Origin: Hallerella sp963656065
GTDB taxonomy: Bacteria; Fibrobacterota; Fibrobacteria; Fibrobacterales; Fibrobacteraceae
NCBI GenBank assembly: GCA_963656065.1
Contig: CAVKGV010000015.1
Coordinates: 1 to 45,733 of the forward strand
DNA: 45,733 nucleotides
Direction: 5' to 3'
Position 1 is the first letter of the stretch. Each line of letters opens with the position of its first letter. The notes under the pieces are model-generated. The model had not been told where the DNA came from. It ran no database searches and was given only the letters and a program-made list of their open reading frames with translations. Shown piece by piece: positions 14,517 through 22,352 of this stretch. A program made the translations under genes and the position numbers.

Positions 14517-15784
14517 TAGTTTTCCCCCATCAGTTTCGCGTTGTGGATGTCCTTGTTTTCGTTCAGGCGTTCGAGTTCGCTTTCGAGGAAGCGTTTCCAT
14601 TCCGCGGGCCGGAATTCCGGGCTGGTGATGAAAACGTCCTTGTCGCCGCGACCGCTCATGTTGATGATTATCGCCTTGTCCTTTGGAACCTGCTTTGCGA
14701 TTTTCATGGCGGCGGCTCCGGCGTGCGCGCTTTCGAGGGCGAAGAGCACCCCTTCGTTTTTCGCGAAGAAGCTCACCGCGTCGAGAACGTCCCTGTCGAG
14801 GATGCTCACGAATTCGATGCGTCCGCTTTTCCCTAGGGCGGCGAGCTGCGGCCCGATTCCCATGTAGTCGAGTCCCGCGGAGATGGAACGTGTCGGGAGA
14901 GACTGCCCGTCCGCATCGATGAGGAAGCGGCTCTTGTAGCCTTGCACGATGCCTTCGCGGCTCGCGTTTCCGGTCATGCGGCTCGCGTTTTCACCGATTT
15001 TCGGTCCGATGCCGCCGGCCTCCGCCCCGATGAGCCTCGGGGAATCCCGGTCGATGAACGGGCTGAAAAATCCGATCGAGTTGGATCCTCCGCCGACGCA
15101 AGCGACCATCGCTCCGATGTCGATGTTCCTTCTCTTGCATTCCCGCTCGACTTCTTCACCGATGACGGACTGGAATGTTCTGACGATGTCGGGGAAAGGT
15201 GCGGGTCCGAGAGCGGATCCGAGGACGTAATGCGTGGAATCCGGATGAGCCGCCCAGTCGCGCATCGCTTCGTTCACGGCATCCTTGAGCGTTCGCGCTC
15301 CGCTTGTCACGGGGCAGACCTTTGCGCCGTAAAGTTCCATGGAAGCGACATTCGGCTGCTGCCTGCGGACATCGACTTCGCCCATATAGACCGTGCAGTC
15401 GATTCCGAGTTTCGCGCATGCCGCGGCTGTCGCTACGCCGTGTTGCCCGGCGCCCGTTTCGGCGATGATGCGCTTCTTTCCCATGTATTTCGCAAGCAGC
15501 ACCTGCCCGATGGCGTTGTTTATCTTGTGCGCACCCGTGTTCGCGAGACCTTCGAGCTTGATGTAGATTTTCGCCCCGCCGAGAAGTTCTGTGGCGCGCG
15601 GAGCAAAGAGCAGGGGAGTTTCGCGCCCGATGTAGTCCCGCTGGATCTCGTGAAGTTCCGCGAGGAACTTGGGATCTTTCATGTAATGCCGAAATGCCTG
15701 TTCGAGTTCGTCGAGCGGACGTCTCAATACCTCGGCGACGTATTTGCCGCCGTATCTGTCGAAGAAGCCTTGGTTGCTTTCCAT
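14516..15784 (-). CDS. trpB: Tryptophan synthase beta subunit
   Basis: A 422-residue PLP enzyme condensing indole and serine to tryptophan. The PLP lysine is Lys87 in NTGAHKINN, the phosphate-binding loop is GGGSNSIG, and the conserved ETGAGQHGVATA follows. It is of the canonical TrpB1 type, pairing with TrpA. The start at 15784 gives the normal N-terminus; the open frame continues upstream only because it reads through the attenuator. AGAAGGAA lies about eight bases upstream. The first gene of a two-gene unit; transcription into it must pass the intrinsic terminator at 15803-15841, so expression should rise when charged tRNA-Trp is scarce. Confidence 0.97.
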   Translation of the reverse strand: MESNQGFFDRYGGKYVAEVLRRPLDELEQAFRHYMKDPKFLAELHEIQRDYIGRETPLLFAPRATELLGGAKIYIKLEGLANTGAHKINNAIGQVLLAKYMGKKRIIAETGAGQHGVATAAACAKLGIDCTVYMGEVDVRRQQPNVASMELYGAKVCPVTSGARTLKDAVNEAMRDWAAHPDSTHYVLGSALGPAPFPDIVRTFQSVIGEEVERECKRRNIDIGAMVACVGGGSNSIGFFSPFIDRDSPRLIGAEAGGIGPKIGENASRMTGNASREGIVQGYKSRFLIDADGQSLPTRSISAGLDYMGIGPQLAALGKSGRIEFVSILDRDVLDAVSFFAKNEGVLFALESAHAGAAAMKIAKQVPKDKAIIINMSGRGDKDVFITSPEFRPAEWKRFLESELERLNENKDIHNAKLMGEN

Positions 15785-15802
15785 ACTTGGATTCCTTCTG
15801 TG

Positions 15803-15841
15803 AAAAACAAAAAACCTCCCGAAACAAGTCCGGAAGGTTTT
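15803..15841 (-). terminator. trp attenuator terminator (3:4 hairpin)
   Basis: On the minus strand AAAACCTTCCG (15841-15831) pairs with CGGGAGGTTTT (15821-15811) with one G-U pair and a nine-base loop, followed by a U-rich tail. Its 5' side overlaps CCGGACTTGTTT, which can instead pair with GAACAAGTCCGG (15876-15865) to form the antiterminator. Confidence 0.88.
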
Positions 15842-15864
15842 AAAACCTGCGCTCAGCACAAAAA

Positions 15865-15884
15865 CCGGACTTGTTCTAGGTCCG
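15865..15884 (-). promoter_or_regulatory. trp attenuator regions 1 and 2
   Basis: Region 1 (CGGAC, complement of 15880-15884) lies over the last leader codons and pairs with GTCCG in region 2 (15866-15870). Region 2 as a whole (15865-15876) is complementary over 11 bases plus a G-U pair to region 3 (about 15822-15833). A ribosome stalled at the Trp codons would cover region 1 and free region 2 to pair with region 3, which prevents termination. Confidence 0.82.
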
Positions 15885-15920
15885 ACGCCACCAGAGGTTG
15901 ATGATTCTTGCGCTTTGCAT
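15876..15920 (-). CDS. trpL: trp leader peptide with tandem Trp codons
   Basis: A 14-residue leader peptide, MQSARIINLWWRRT, with two adjacent TGG codons three codons before the end and its stop inside the 1:2 hairpin. This is the arrangement of ribosome-mediated attenuation. The ATG lies six bases after the -10 box and has no Shine-Dalgarno sequence, so it is probably translated from a leaderless transcript. The frame is also open upstream to 16067, but that part overlaps mnmG and the promoter and would not be transcribed. The peptide itself needs no function beyond sensing charged tRNA-Trp. Confidence 0.85.
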   Translation of the reverse strand: MQSARIINLWWRRT

Positions 15921-15926
15921 GCTAAA

Positions 15927-15955
15927 AAGATAGACTCTGCTTCGGCACTTGGCAA
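15927..15955 (-). promoter_or_regulatory. trp promoter
   Basis: On the minus strand TTGCCA (15955-15950) and TATCTT (15932-15927) are separated by exactly 17 bases. The predicted start of transcription falls at or next to the trpL ATG at 15920. The promoter overlaps the region driving the divergent mnmG gene. Confidence 0.7.
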
Positions 15956-15995
15956 GGGGTTTTCTAAATTTGCCGTTCAAAAAAGAAGGCTCGCG

Positions 15996-17861
15996 ATGAG
16001 TGCAATTCTCGAACGGTTTGATGTTGTGGTGATAGGCGGCGGACACGCCGGAATCGAAGCTTCCCATGCGGCGTGGAAGATCGGGGCGCGGACGGCGATG
16101 GTCACGATGGACCTAGAGGCTATCGGTCGGATGTCCTGCAACCCGGCTGTCGGCGGGGTGAGCAAGGGGCAGATCGTTCGCGACATCGACGCGCTCGGCG
16201 GTCTCATGGGAATCCTCACGGACAGGGCCGGCATCCAGTTCCGGATGTTGAACCAGAGCAAGGGTCCCGCTGTCTGGGGGCCTCGGGCGCAGTGCGATCT
16301 CAAGGCTTATAGCCGCATCGCCCGGGAAACTTTGGAAAACTGCGCCGGGCTTCGGCTTATCGCAGGGGAACTCGCCGCGTTCACCCGGATGTCAAACGGA
16401 AATTTCGAACTCCAGCTTGTAAACGGCGACCGCTACGAAACGAAAACCCTTGTCGTCACCAGCGGAACGTTTCTCGCCTCCAAGATGTTCACCGGTCTCG
16501 AAACGAGCATCGGCGGGCGCGTTGGCGAAAAGAGCGCGGACGCCCTTTCGAAATCCATCCGGGACAACGGTCTCCGCCTGCGCCGCCTGAAGACGGGAAC
16601 GCCCAGCCGCATCGACCCTTCGACGGTCGATTTTGGCGAAATCCAGGTCCAGCCCGGGGACGAAAATCCCTGGCCGATGAGCGACCGCCACGCAAACCCG
16701 ATAGACAACGGAAATGTCTGCTGGATAACCCGCACCAACCTGAAAACGCATGATATTCTGCGTACGGGATTTAAAGACAGCCCGATGTTTTCGGGGAGAA
16801 TCCAGGGAAAAGGCCCGCGCTACTGCCCGAGCATCGAAGACAAGATAAACCGCTTCGGCGACAAGGACGGTCACCAGCTCTTTCTCGAACCGGAGACGAA
16901 GGACGTTTCGCGCATCTACCTGAACGGTTTCAGTTCGAGCCTCCCGGCGGATGTCCAGCTTGCCGCGCTGCGGACGATTCCCGGACTTTCCCGTGCGCGC
17001 GTCATGCAGATAGGCTATGCGGTCGAATACGACAGCATCGATGCGACGCAGCTCTACCCGACATTTGAATGCAAGAACATTCCCGGGCTCTATTTTGCGG
17101 GACAGGTCTGCGGCACGAGCGGCTACGAGGAAGCCGCGGGGCAGGGAATTGTCGCCGGAATCAACGCGGCACTCAAAAGCGGCGGGGAGGAACCGTTCCT
17201 TCTCGGACGTTCCGAAAGCTACATCGGCGTCATGGCGGACGACCTTTCGCATTTTCTTCTCGACGAGCCTTACCGGATGTTCACGAGCCGCGCCGAGTAC
17301 AGGCTCTTTTTGCGGTCGGACAATGCGGACATCCGCCTCAAGGACCGCGCCCGGAAAATCGGGATGATCGACGATGCGGACTTCGAAAGGTGGAACGTGC
17401 GCAAGGAAGAGATGTCGCGTGTCAAGAAGTTCCTCGCCGAGACTCCTGTTCCCGCTGCGGAAATCAATCCCTTCCTCGAATCTTTCGGGGAAGCTCCCGT
17501 CCGCGAATCGGTTCGCCTGAATACGATTCTCCGCCGTCCGAAAATCGACCCCGAAGCCTTTTTCAAGAAATTCGTCCCGGAAAATTCGCTTCTTCGCCGC
17601 GATCTCTGGAATCTTTTTGCCGAAGAGTCCTATGCGGGATTTTTCGCCCGGCAGGAAAAGGATATCGAACACGAAAAGAAGATGGACCGCGTGAAGCTTT
17701 CCCCCGACACGGACTACTCGAAAATCGCCGCGCTTTCAATTGAAAGCCGTGGACGTCTGGCAGCCGCGAAACCGCTCACCGTCGGCAGCGCATCCCGCAT
17801 CCCGGGCATCCGTCCGTCGGATATCATGGTGCTTTTGCACTGGGCTGAAAACAGAAACTAA
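15996..17861 (+). CDS. mnmG: tRNA uridine-5-carboxymethylaminomethyl modification enzyme MnmG
   Basis: A 621-residue FAD protein that, with the GTPase MnmE, installs the (carboxymethyl)aminomethyl group on U34 of certain tRNAs. Visible: the FAD-binding GGGHAGIEA (14-22), CNPAVGGVSKG, the long RMLNQSKGPAVWGPRAQ segment, and the late FAGQVCGTSGYEEAAGQG. The C-terminal helical domain for MnmE/tRNA contact is present. The start at 15996 matches the family and has AAGAAGG upstream; the frame upstream overlaps trpL and the trp promoter. It is transcribed divergently from trpBA. A short TTGTC/GACAA palindrome and a T8 run follow the stop, a weak terminator candidate. Confidence 0.96.
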   Translation: MSAILERFDVVVIGGGHAGIEASHAAWKIGARTAMVTMDLEAIGRMSCNPAVGGVSKGQIVRDIDALGGLMGILTDRAGIQFRMLNQSKGPAVWGPRAQCDLKAYSRIARETLENCAGLRLIAGELAAFTRMSNGNFELQLVNGDRYETKTLVVTSGTFLASKMFTGLETSIGGRVGEKSADALSKSIRDNGLRLRRLKTGTPSRIDPSTVDFGEIQVQPGDENPWPMSDRHANPIDNGNVCWITRTNLKTHDILRTGFKDSPMFSGRIQGKGPRYCPSIEDKINRFGDKDGHQLFLEPETKDVSRIYLNGFSSSLPADVQLAALRTIPGLSRARVMQIGYAVEYDSIDATQLYPTFECKNIPGLYFAGQVCGTSGYEEAAGQGIVAGINAALKSGGEEPFLLGRSESYIGVMADDLSHFLLDEPYRMFTSRAEYRLFLRSDNADIRLKDRARKIGMIDDADFERWNVRKEEMSRVKKFLAETPVPAAEINPFLESFGEAPVRESVRLNTILRRPKIDPEAFFKKFVPENSLLRRDLWNLFAEESYAGFFARQEKDIEHEKKMDRVKLSPDTDYSKIAALSIESRGRLAAAKPLTVGSASRIPGIRPSDIMVLLHWAENRN

Positions 17862-17943
17862 CGCGCTAAATCATTGTCCGTGGACAACGCTAAGGTCTGT
17901 TTTTTTTCGCAACCGATATTTTTTTGATATATATTTGAAAGCG

Positions 17944-19623
17944 GTGTTGTATAGGTCTTGGACATGTAGCCGTTTTCTTTGGATGGGCATTTTCTTTCTG
18001 CTCTCCTTTGGGCTTTTTGCCTGTACGGATTCGAAGTTCTCGCTTGGAAACAGCGCGGAATCCGGCAATCCGGAACTAGCGGGCGTTGTCCGTTTTGCGG
18101 ACGGTTCCCCGGCGCCCTTTGCAGCCGTTTCGGTCGTGCCGGCAAGGTTCTCCGCCGCGGACGGAGAGCCTCTGGATTCTTCTTTTACCGGGATATCGGA
18201 TTCGCTCGGACGCTACGCCTTTAACCGTGTGCCCGTGGGAAAATTTTCGCTTGAAGCGTTCGATCCCGCGTCGGGCAAGCGGTTCGTGCAGATGGGACTT
18301 GCTTTGTCGGATTCGGCAATCGACGCGGACTGCGTGCTCGAAAATGTCGGAAGCGTCCGGCTGGGCGCGCACGGCTTTGCGGATGGTACGGAAGGCTTTG
18401 TCTTTGTCCCGGGGACGACGATTCTCCGGCCCGTGACGGTGGAATTGGGCAACATCTTCGTGGATTCCCTCCCGGCGGATTCGCTTTCCCCGATAGTTTT
18501 TGTCTCGGAGGACGGCTATACGCTTTCCCTGGAAAAGGGCGTGGAAATCGTTCCGGATTCGACGTTGAATGTCGATGAAAACAAGGTTTCACTTGCATTC
18601 CGCTTTCCGCTGGACATGACGGAGTCGGGAATCAACCTGTCGGAAAATCTGCGAAATTTCCCGCTCGCCCTCCGATTGGATTCCGGGGACTTTGATTTCC
18701 GCGGGCTCGAACGTGTTCGCGGAGCGTGGTTCGCCGTCCTTTGCAGCGATACGCTCGCGCTCGATAATTCCTATTCCGATTTTGAACGGCAAAGTTTCGC
18801 TTTCTGGGTCCGCATCCCGAAACTCCGGGCAGGCGCGCAGGACACGCTCACCCTTTACTTTGAAGAAGGGGCGGACACTTTGTTTGCGGATTCCGCGAAG
18901 CGCGTCTTTTCGGACGGGTTTATCGCCGCCTACCATTTCGACGGAGAGGAAAATTCGGCGCTCGATGCGACGGGCAACGGTTTCGATGGGGTTCCGGAGG
19001 CTCTTTCGATTGCGGACGAGGCGGCTGTCGGCGGCGCCTTTGCCTTTGACGGGAAAAAGGGTTTCGTGACGATTCCGAACTCGGCTGGCGGGAATTTCGA
19101 TGTCACGCTTTGGGAACCCGTCACCTTTTCGGTCTGGGTCAAGATGGCGGACACGAACATTTCGCATGTCGTCTTTGGGAAGGGCGCTTCGGGTTACAAC
19201 CTGAAATACATGAAGGGGACGGGCTGGCTCTACGAAGTCTTCACGGATGAAACAAAGGATTCCGCATCGAATTCCACGCGGTACTGGTACACGGATTCTG
19301 TCGAGAAGGCGAACGAATGGACGCAGCTGGTCGTTGCGCAGGATTCGAGCGGGGCGTCCCTCTATGTGAACGGAACGCTCGCCACATCTTCGCCTGGGAA
19401 GGGGGGAAGCGAAGCTTTTCGGGTGACGGACAGCCTCTTTGTCATCGGAAAACTGCTCTATCCGGCGAGCGACCCGACGGACCTCGTGACGCACTACTTC
19501 AAGGGAATCATCGACGAATTGCACGTGAGCCGCGAAACGCGTTCCCCGGCCTGGATTTCCACCACGTTCAAGAACCAGAATCCGGCTGAGCGCTGGCCTG
19601 TTCCGGAAGCCATTCTCCGTTGA
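17944..19623 (+). CDS. Lipoprotein with carboxypeptidase-like, DUF2341-like and LamG domains
   Basis: A large exported lipoprotein. A lipobox (FGLFAC) follows a short hydrophobic stretch. After it comes a CarboxypepD_reg-like beta domain (about residues 40-120: VRFADGSPAPFAAVSV, then SDSLGRYAFNRVPVG), a DUF2341-like segment (LDSGDFDFRGLER through FWVRIPKLRAG), and a C-terminal concanavalin-like LamG_3 domain (FIAAYHFDGEENSALDATG to IDELHVSRETRSPAW). Such proteins often bind glycans at the cell surface. The start is uncertain: GTG 17944 gives a charged n-region and 559 residues and lies eight bases after TATATT; ATG 17983 gives a very short leader without positive charge. It stands before the rhamnogalacturonan genes and may share their role, but nothing proves that. 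Confidence 0.72.
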   Translation: MLYRSWTCSRFLWMGIFFLLSFGLFACTDSKFSLGNSAESGNPELAGVVRFADGSPAPFAAVSVVPARFSAADGEPLDSSFTGISDSLGRYAFNRVPVGKFSLEAFDPASGKRFVQMGLALSDSAIDADCVLENVGSVRLGAHGFADGTEGFVFVPGTTILRPVTVELGNIFVDSLPADSLSPIVFVSEDGYTLSLEKGVEIVPDSTLNVDENKVSLAFRFPLDMTESGINLSENLRNFPLALRLDSGDFDFRGLERVRGAWFAVLCSDTLALDNSYSDFERQSFAFWVRIPKLRAGAQDTLTLYFEEGADTLFADSAKRVFSDGFIAAYHFDGEENSALDATGNGFDGVPEALSIADEAAVGGAFAFDGKKGFVTIPNSAGGNFDVTLWEPVTFSVWVKMADTNISHVVFGKGASGYNLKYMKGTGWLYEVFTDETKDSASNSTRYWYTDSVEKANEWTQLVVAQDSSGASLYVNGTLATSSPGKGGSEAFRVTDSLFVIGKLLYPASDPTDLVTHYFKGIIDELHVSRETRSPAWISTTFKNQNPAERWPVPEAILR

Positions 19624-19749
19624 GCGTTGTCCTTGGACTTCGCTTATTTTCTTCCTCTTCTCGAAAACGCTTTTTAATGTTTAGTTTCCTGTTTGGAAAG
19701 TTTCAAAACGGAAAGAAAATTTTAAAAACTTTTTTTCAAAGGAGACAAG

Positions 19750-22344
19750 ATGGGATCGGTTGGAAACGGAATCTTCTTCGGCGCGGTCGCGCTGCTTTCT
19801 TCGGGGGTGTGGAGCGGGGCTTTTGCCTCTTCCCAGATGGAAAAACTCGGCCGCGGACTGTCCGTCGCCAATGCCGGAACGGGAGCGTTTATCTGTTGGC
19901 GATTGCTCGGAACGGATTTGCCGACGGCAAACTTTACGCTTTTTCGGGATGGAAAGGAACTCGCGAAAATTCCCGGAAACGCTTCGACGTGCTATCTGGA
20001 CGCTTCGGGCTCCGTTTCGAACACGTATTCGCTAGAAGACGAAAAGGGGGAGGTTTTCCAGGTAACCGTTACGTTAGACAATTATTACAAGGACAACTAC
20101 GGGTCCGCCGCCTTCAAGACTATCCAACTGGACAGGCCGGGCGCGCTGACAATGCCCGATGGTTCCACTTGCTCCTATGCGCCTAACGATATGAGCGTCG
20201 GGGATTTAGACGGCGACGGCGAATACGAACTTGTCGTGAAGTGGGATCCTTCGAATTCCAAGGATAACGCAAGCAACGGCTACACGGGAAATGTCTATAT
20301 CGATGCGTACAGAATGAACGGGGAAAAACTGTGGCGGATAGATCTCGGGAGAAACATCCGGGCGGGAGCGCACTATACGCAGTTTTTGGTCTATGACTTA
20401 GACGGCGACGGCTTTGCGGAAATCGCGATGAAGACGTCGGACGGGACGGTGGACGGCCTTGGCAACGTAATCGGGGATGCCTCCGCGGATTACCGGAATT
20501 CGGCGGGACACATCTTGACGGGAAACGAATTTTTGACGGTCTTCCGCGGAAAGGACGGCGCAGCCCTCGCGACGATAGACTATGTTCCGGGGCGCGACAT
20601 CACGACGCTCTGGGGCGATACCTGGGGAAACCGCTCGGAACGGATGCTCGGCGCGGTCGCCTATTTAGACGGCATACATCCGAGCCTTGTCATGACCCGC
20701 GGATACTATGAAGCGGCGTACATGGTGGCCTTTGATTTTGACGGGAAAAATCTGACGGAAAGATGGCTTCATGCGGGAAACGCGGAAGGTGTCGGAATCT
20801 TCGGCGAAGGAAATCACAACATCTCGGTCGGCGACCTGGATGGCGACGGCTTTGACGAAATCGTTTTCGGTTCCGCCGCGGTGAATCACGACGGAACGCT
20901 CCGCTATCGGACAGGCTTCGGGCACGGCGATGCGCTGCATCTTTCCGATATGGATCCTGACTTGCCCGGTCTCGAAGTCTATGACGTCCACGAAGAAAAG
21001 AATAACGCCTATGCGGAAGAGTTCCGCTCCCCGGACGGCAAGGTTATCTGGGGAACGGCGCAGACCGGGGTGGACAACGGACGGGGACTTGCTGCGGATA
21101 TCGATTCAACGAACCGCGGGTTTGAAATGTGGAGCACGACGAGCGGAGGCATCCGCACGGTAAAGGGGGAGCTCCTTTCCACGGTCACTCCGTCGATCAA
21201 TTTCCGCCTTTACTGGGACGGGGACTTGCAGGATGAACTGCTCGATGCGACGGGTGGCGGAGGTTCCGGCGGGAAACTGGAAAAATGGAATTCCTCTACG
21301 CAGCAAATTGACCGGATTTTAAACATTTACAAGATAAACGGTTCAACGCTCAACAATTACACGAAGGCGAGTCCGTGCCTTTCCGCGGACATTTTCGGGG
21401 ATTTCCGCGAAGAGTTTATCGTTCGCAGCGGAGCGGATTCTTCTGTCGTGAACATCGTCGCAACGCTTTTTCAAACACCGCACCGGGTGTACACGCTGAT
21501 GCACGATCGCCAGTACCGGGAAAGCGTCGCCTGGCAAAACGTCGCCTACAACCAGCCGCCGCATCTGGGATACTATCTGCCGGACCATGTCGGGGAAAAT
21601 CTGAAACAGCCGGATATCTTTGTGGTCTCTCCGCGAGAAACCGTGCCGAATTCCATGGAGTTCGCGAAAATTTTCGAGGCGTCCGAGCCGGATTCTTCGA
21701 GCGGCGGATTTGTCGAAACGGAACATTCGGGATTTTTGGGAAAGGCCTATTACAACTTTGAAAACGAGCTGGGTTCCTTTGCGCGGTATCGCATGATTTC
21801 TTCTGCCGATACCGTGGCGACGCTTGCCCTCGTCTATGCAAATGGCGGAACGGGCGACCGCCGGATGAACATCCGTGTCGGGGACAATATCTATCCGGCG
21901 AGTTTCCCTGGTTCCGGCTGGGACGTCTGGGATACGCTTCTCGTCAATGTCGAACTTCCCCGCGGAAATTTTGACGTGGAACTAGTATCGACCACAGCCG
22001 ACGGCGGCCCGAACATTTGCGTCTTCGCGTTCGATGTTTCGACTGTCGAAAAGTTCAAGGTGGAAGAAAATCCGGGAGAAACGGTCTCGCTCAGAAACAA
22101 GTTCGCCGGTAAAACTTTTTACGACATGAAGCGGGGACTCTTGTTGGCGGATTATCCAGGCGACGTAAAAATTTCGGTCTATGATACGCAGGGAAAGCTT
22201 GTACGTTCTCTGTCGGCAAAGGTTTCTGTCGGAGAAAATGCGCTTCCGATAGAAAAAAAGGACCTTTCGCCCGGGATTTATTTCCTCCGGGTATCGCTCG
22301 ACGCCGCGGATATCTCCCTGTCAAAATTTGTCGTTCAAAAGTAG
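19750..22344 (+). CDS. Rhamnogalacturonan lyase (PL11-type) with CBM and C-terminal sorting tail
   Basis: An 864-residue secreted enzyme expected to cut rhamnogalacturonan I by beta-elimination. A signal peptide (to about residue 27) is followed by the PL11 start (QMEKLGRGLSVA) and a calcium-rich beta-propeller with repeated DLDGDG motifs (GDLDGDGEYE, YDLDGDGFAE, GDLDGDGFDE), as in the YesW type. After a short Ser linker comes a CBM35/CBM6-like module (about 660-760; YANGG, GWDVWD, TTADGGPNI). The last 75 residues (ISVYDTQGKLVRS...LSPGIYFLRVS...KFVVQK) resemble a type A sorting domain of type IX secretion. AAGGAG precedes the ATG by five bases. It heads a three-gene operon with two esterases; nine bases to the next gene. 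Confidence 0.9.
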   Translation: MGSVGNGIFFGAVALLSSGVWSGAFASSQMEKLGRGLSVANAGTGAFICWRLLGTDLPTANFTLFRDGKELAKIPGNASTCYLDASGSVSNTYSLEDEKGEVFQVTVTLDNYYKDNYGSAAFKTIQLDRPGALTMPDGSTCSYAPNDMSVGDLDGDGEYELVVKWDPSNSKDNASNGYTGNVYIDAYRMNGEKLWRIDLGRNIRAGAHYTQFLVYDLDGDGFAEIAMKTSDGTVDGLGNVIGDASADYRNSAGHILTGNEFLTVFRGKDGAALATIDYVPGRDITTLWGDTWGNRSERMLGAVAYLDGIHPSLVMTRGYYEAAYMVAFDFDGKNLTERWLHAGNAEGVGIFGEGNHNISVGDLDGDGFDEIVFGSAAVNHDGTLRYRTGFGHGDALHLSDMDPDLPGLEVYDVHEEKNNAYAEEFRSPDGKVIWGTAQTGVDNGRGLAADIDSTNRGFEMWSTTSGGIRTVKGELLSTVTPSINFRLYWDGDLQDELLDATGGGGSGGKLEKWNSSTQQIDRILNIYKINGSTLNNYTKASPCLSADIFGDFREEFIVRSGADSSVVNIVATLFQTPHRVYTLMHDRQYRESVAWQNVAYNQPPHLGYYLPDHVGENLKQPDIFVVSPRETVPNSMEFAKIFEASEPDSSSGGFVETEHSGFLGKAYYNFENELGSFARYRMISSADTVATLALVYANGGTGDRRMNIRVGDNIYPASFPGSGWDVWDTLLVNVELPRGNFDVELVSTTADGGPNICVFAFDVSTVEKFKVEENPGETVSLRNKFAGKTFYDMKRGLLLADYPGDVKISVYDTQGKLVRSLSAKVSVGENALPIEKKDLSPGIYFLRVSLDAADISLSKFVVQK

Positions 22345-22352
22345 GGGGTGCG

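Noticed and set aside
14942..15901. 319-codon plus-strand frame opposite trpB
   Set aside because: Shadow of trpB and its attenuator; composition is not protein-like.
15876..16067. 63-codon frame containing the trp leader
   Set aside because: The upstream part lies over the promoter and mnmG; only the last 14 codons fall within the predicted transcript.
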